Assembly (NCBI GenBank): GCA_937873165.1 | Contig: CALMVH010000161.1 | Location: 1 to 6,682 of the forward strand | DNA length: 6,682 nt | Direction of reading: 5' to 3' | Source of the DNA: an uncultured Rhodospirillales bacterium | GTDB taxonomy: Bacteria; Pseudomonadota; Alphaproteobacteria; CALMVH01 | Shown here: positions 5,697-6,682 of the stretch, piece after piece | Numbering within the stretch: the first letter of the stretch is position 1 | How the letters are laid out: each line of letters opens with the position of its first letter | Notes under the pieces: generated by a model | Databases searched by the model: none | Seen by the model: the letters and a program-made list of their open reading frames with translations, nothing else | Told to the model about the DNA's origin: nothing | Program-made: the position numbers and the translations under genes

Positions 5697-6655
5697 GCCG
5701 GTTGCTGCAAGCGCGGCCTGTCGACGAGAGGGGACAACAGCCGGACCGACGGCACGGCGGCTTCCAGCGATTTCGGCGTTTTCATGGGCATCCATTCCCT
5801 ATCCGCCGCCTGATGACGGTTGACGTCGTCGAGGGTCAAGACGCCTATCTCAGCGAAACGCTGCAAGGGCACGAGATCGGTTCCGGTCAAGCCCGGTTCA
5901 GGGCTGCTTTCCTTGAATGTGCGCCGCAGGAACGTGGCTTGTGTTTCGCTGCGGTCCTTTCGATCGCTGAACATCTCCACAGTCGCAAGCCTGGATAGCG
6001 CTTTACCTCGCAGCACCAGCAGGTTGAGCGCCCTAGAGGTCAATGGATCGTCGTTCCCGATGCGCAGTTCTTCGGGCGTCTTCAGCTTGTCCATCCATCG
6101 TTCGAAGATCAGTCGATAGATCGGACGCCGCTGCCCAAGCTCGGCCACTGTCATGCCGGAGGTCGGGGTCGCCTCGTTCCGGGCAAACGCAAGCATGTCT
6201 GTTAGCGTCTCCGCAGGCGAAGAAAGAGCATCTTCCTTGCTCCGCGCCGCGACCGGCTCTTCAACGGCAGAGGCAGGCGGCATGGTTCGCGGTTTCCGTT
6301 TCGCAACAGGCTGTACGACCCTGAAGGCAGATGGGTTTTTCGCCGCTTGGACCTCCCACAGAAGGCTGGCACCCGCTGGGATGCTGCGCTCTCCGCGTAC
6401 CGCCGCCAGATCCTCGGCCTTCAACTGCGCGGTGCTGAAAGCGTGCCCCCGGTCATTCAGCTGGTACAGCTGGGGCATGACGTTATGATACAGGGACTTG
6501 TTGTGGCGCAGGATGTGCCGCCACGTCAGGCCGGGATATTCGCCTATCAAATCCTCGATGTAGTGAAGCGCAGCCCTGCTGCGAGGCATGGAAGCCGGGA
6601 TCGACAGGCTTTTTCCGGACTCGAGCTCTTTTCCCGAGCTGCGTCCGACCGGCAT
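5693..6655 (-). CDS. Hypothetical protein, two regions joined by a disordered linker
   Basis: I do not recognise this gene. The 320-residue soluble product starts with a polar tail (1-22). An Arg/His/Trp-rich helical region follows (about 23-115, including GLTWRHILRHNKSLYHNVM at 42-60, which could be a DNA-binding-like helical unit). Then comes a Pro/Ala/Glu/Lys-rich, probably disordered linker (118-148). A second region (about 149-285) contains RPIYRLIFERWMDKLKTPEE and RALNLLVLRGKALSRL. The composition is host-like, so it looks like a resident gene. ATG at 6655 is preceded by GAGAGG only 4 nt away. The frame stays open without a stop to the window edge, so the true start could lie outside; ATG 6589 (residue 23) is an alternative internal start. 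Its TAG stop overlaps the TAA of the Pit gene. Confidence 0.7.
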   Translation of the reverse strand: MPVGRSSGKELESGKSLSIPASMPRSRAALHYIEDLIGEYPGLTWRHILRHNKSLYHNVMPQLYQLNDRGHAFSTAQLKAEDLAAVRGERSIPAGASLLWEVQAAKNPSAFRVVQPVAKRKPRTMPPASAVEEPVAARSKEDALSSPAETLTDMLAFARNEATPTSGMTVAELGQRRPIYRLIFERWMDKLKTPEELRIGNDDPLTSRALNLLVLRGKALSRLATVEMFSDRKDRSETQATFLRRTFKESSPEPGLTGTDLVPLQRFAEIGVLTLDDVNRHQAADREWMPMKTPKSLEAAVPSVRLLSPLVDRPRLQQPA

Positions 6656-6682
6656 GGCGCCTCTCGGTTCAGAGGCCTCGGG

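Overview
The window is GC-rich bacterial chromosome, most likely from an alphaproteobacterium, possibly one of the Sphingomonadales. That placement rests on overall composition, dense gene packing and REP-like hairpins of the GTCAT-CCGG...CCGG-ATCCA type. It is an impression, not a demonstrated assignment.

Left part (1-1098): the C-terminal 365 residues of an ABC-F ATPase that closely matches EttA, the energy-dependent translational throttle. Its 5' end lies outside the window. Next comes about 620 bp with no intact gene and visibly lower GC (1099-1717). It holds the decayed remains of an HNH-type endonuclease-like gene, broken by in-frame stops, and a second protein-like fragment in another frame. 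It also holds a compact 148-bp palindromic element (1534-1681) with 15-bp perfect terminal inverted repeats, a 5-bp flanking duplication (CTTAG) and two inverted REP-type hairpins. This is a MITE-like, non-autonomous mobile element.

Middle part (1718-4532): two small plus-strand genes, a 134-aa protein with an ADP-ribosyltransferase-like look and a 77-aa DUF3072 protein. They face a minus-strand two-gene operon. The operon's upstream gene encodes a 401-aa helical protein with a faint HD-like motif. Its downstream gene encodes a 291-aa glycine-rich-loop protein resembling DUF1152. The two overlap by 11 bp and are probably translationally coupled.

Right part (4614-6655): a compact 360-aa Pit-family phosphate transporter is divergent from the operon across an 81-bp gap. 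It converges on a 320-aa minus-strand protein that I do not recognise. At both convergent junctions (2462-2465 and 5693-5696) the two stop codons overlap each other within four bases.

EttA (translation under low energy) and Pit (phosphate uptake) are housekeeping functions. The decayed HNH region plus MITE looks like a small accessory scar inserted downstream of ettA. The most interesting undescribed unit is the HD-like/DUF1152-like gene pair, whose function I cannot state from sequence.
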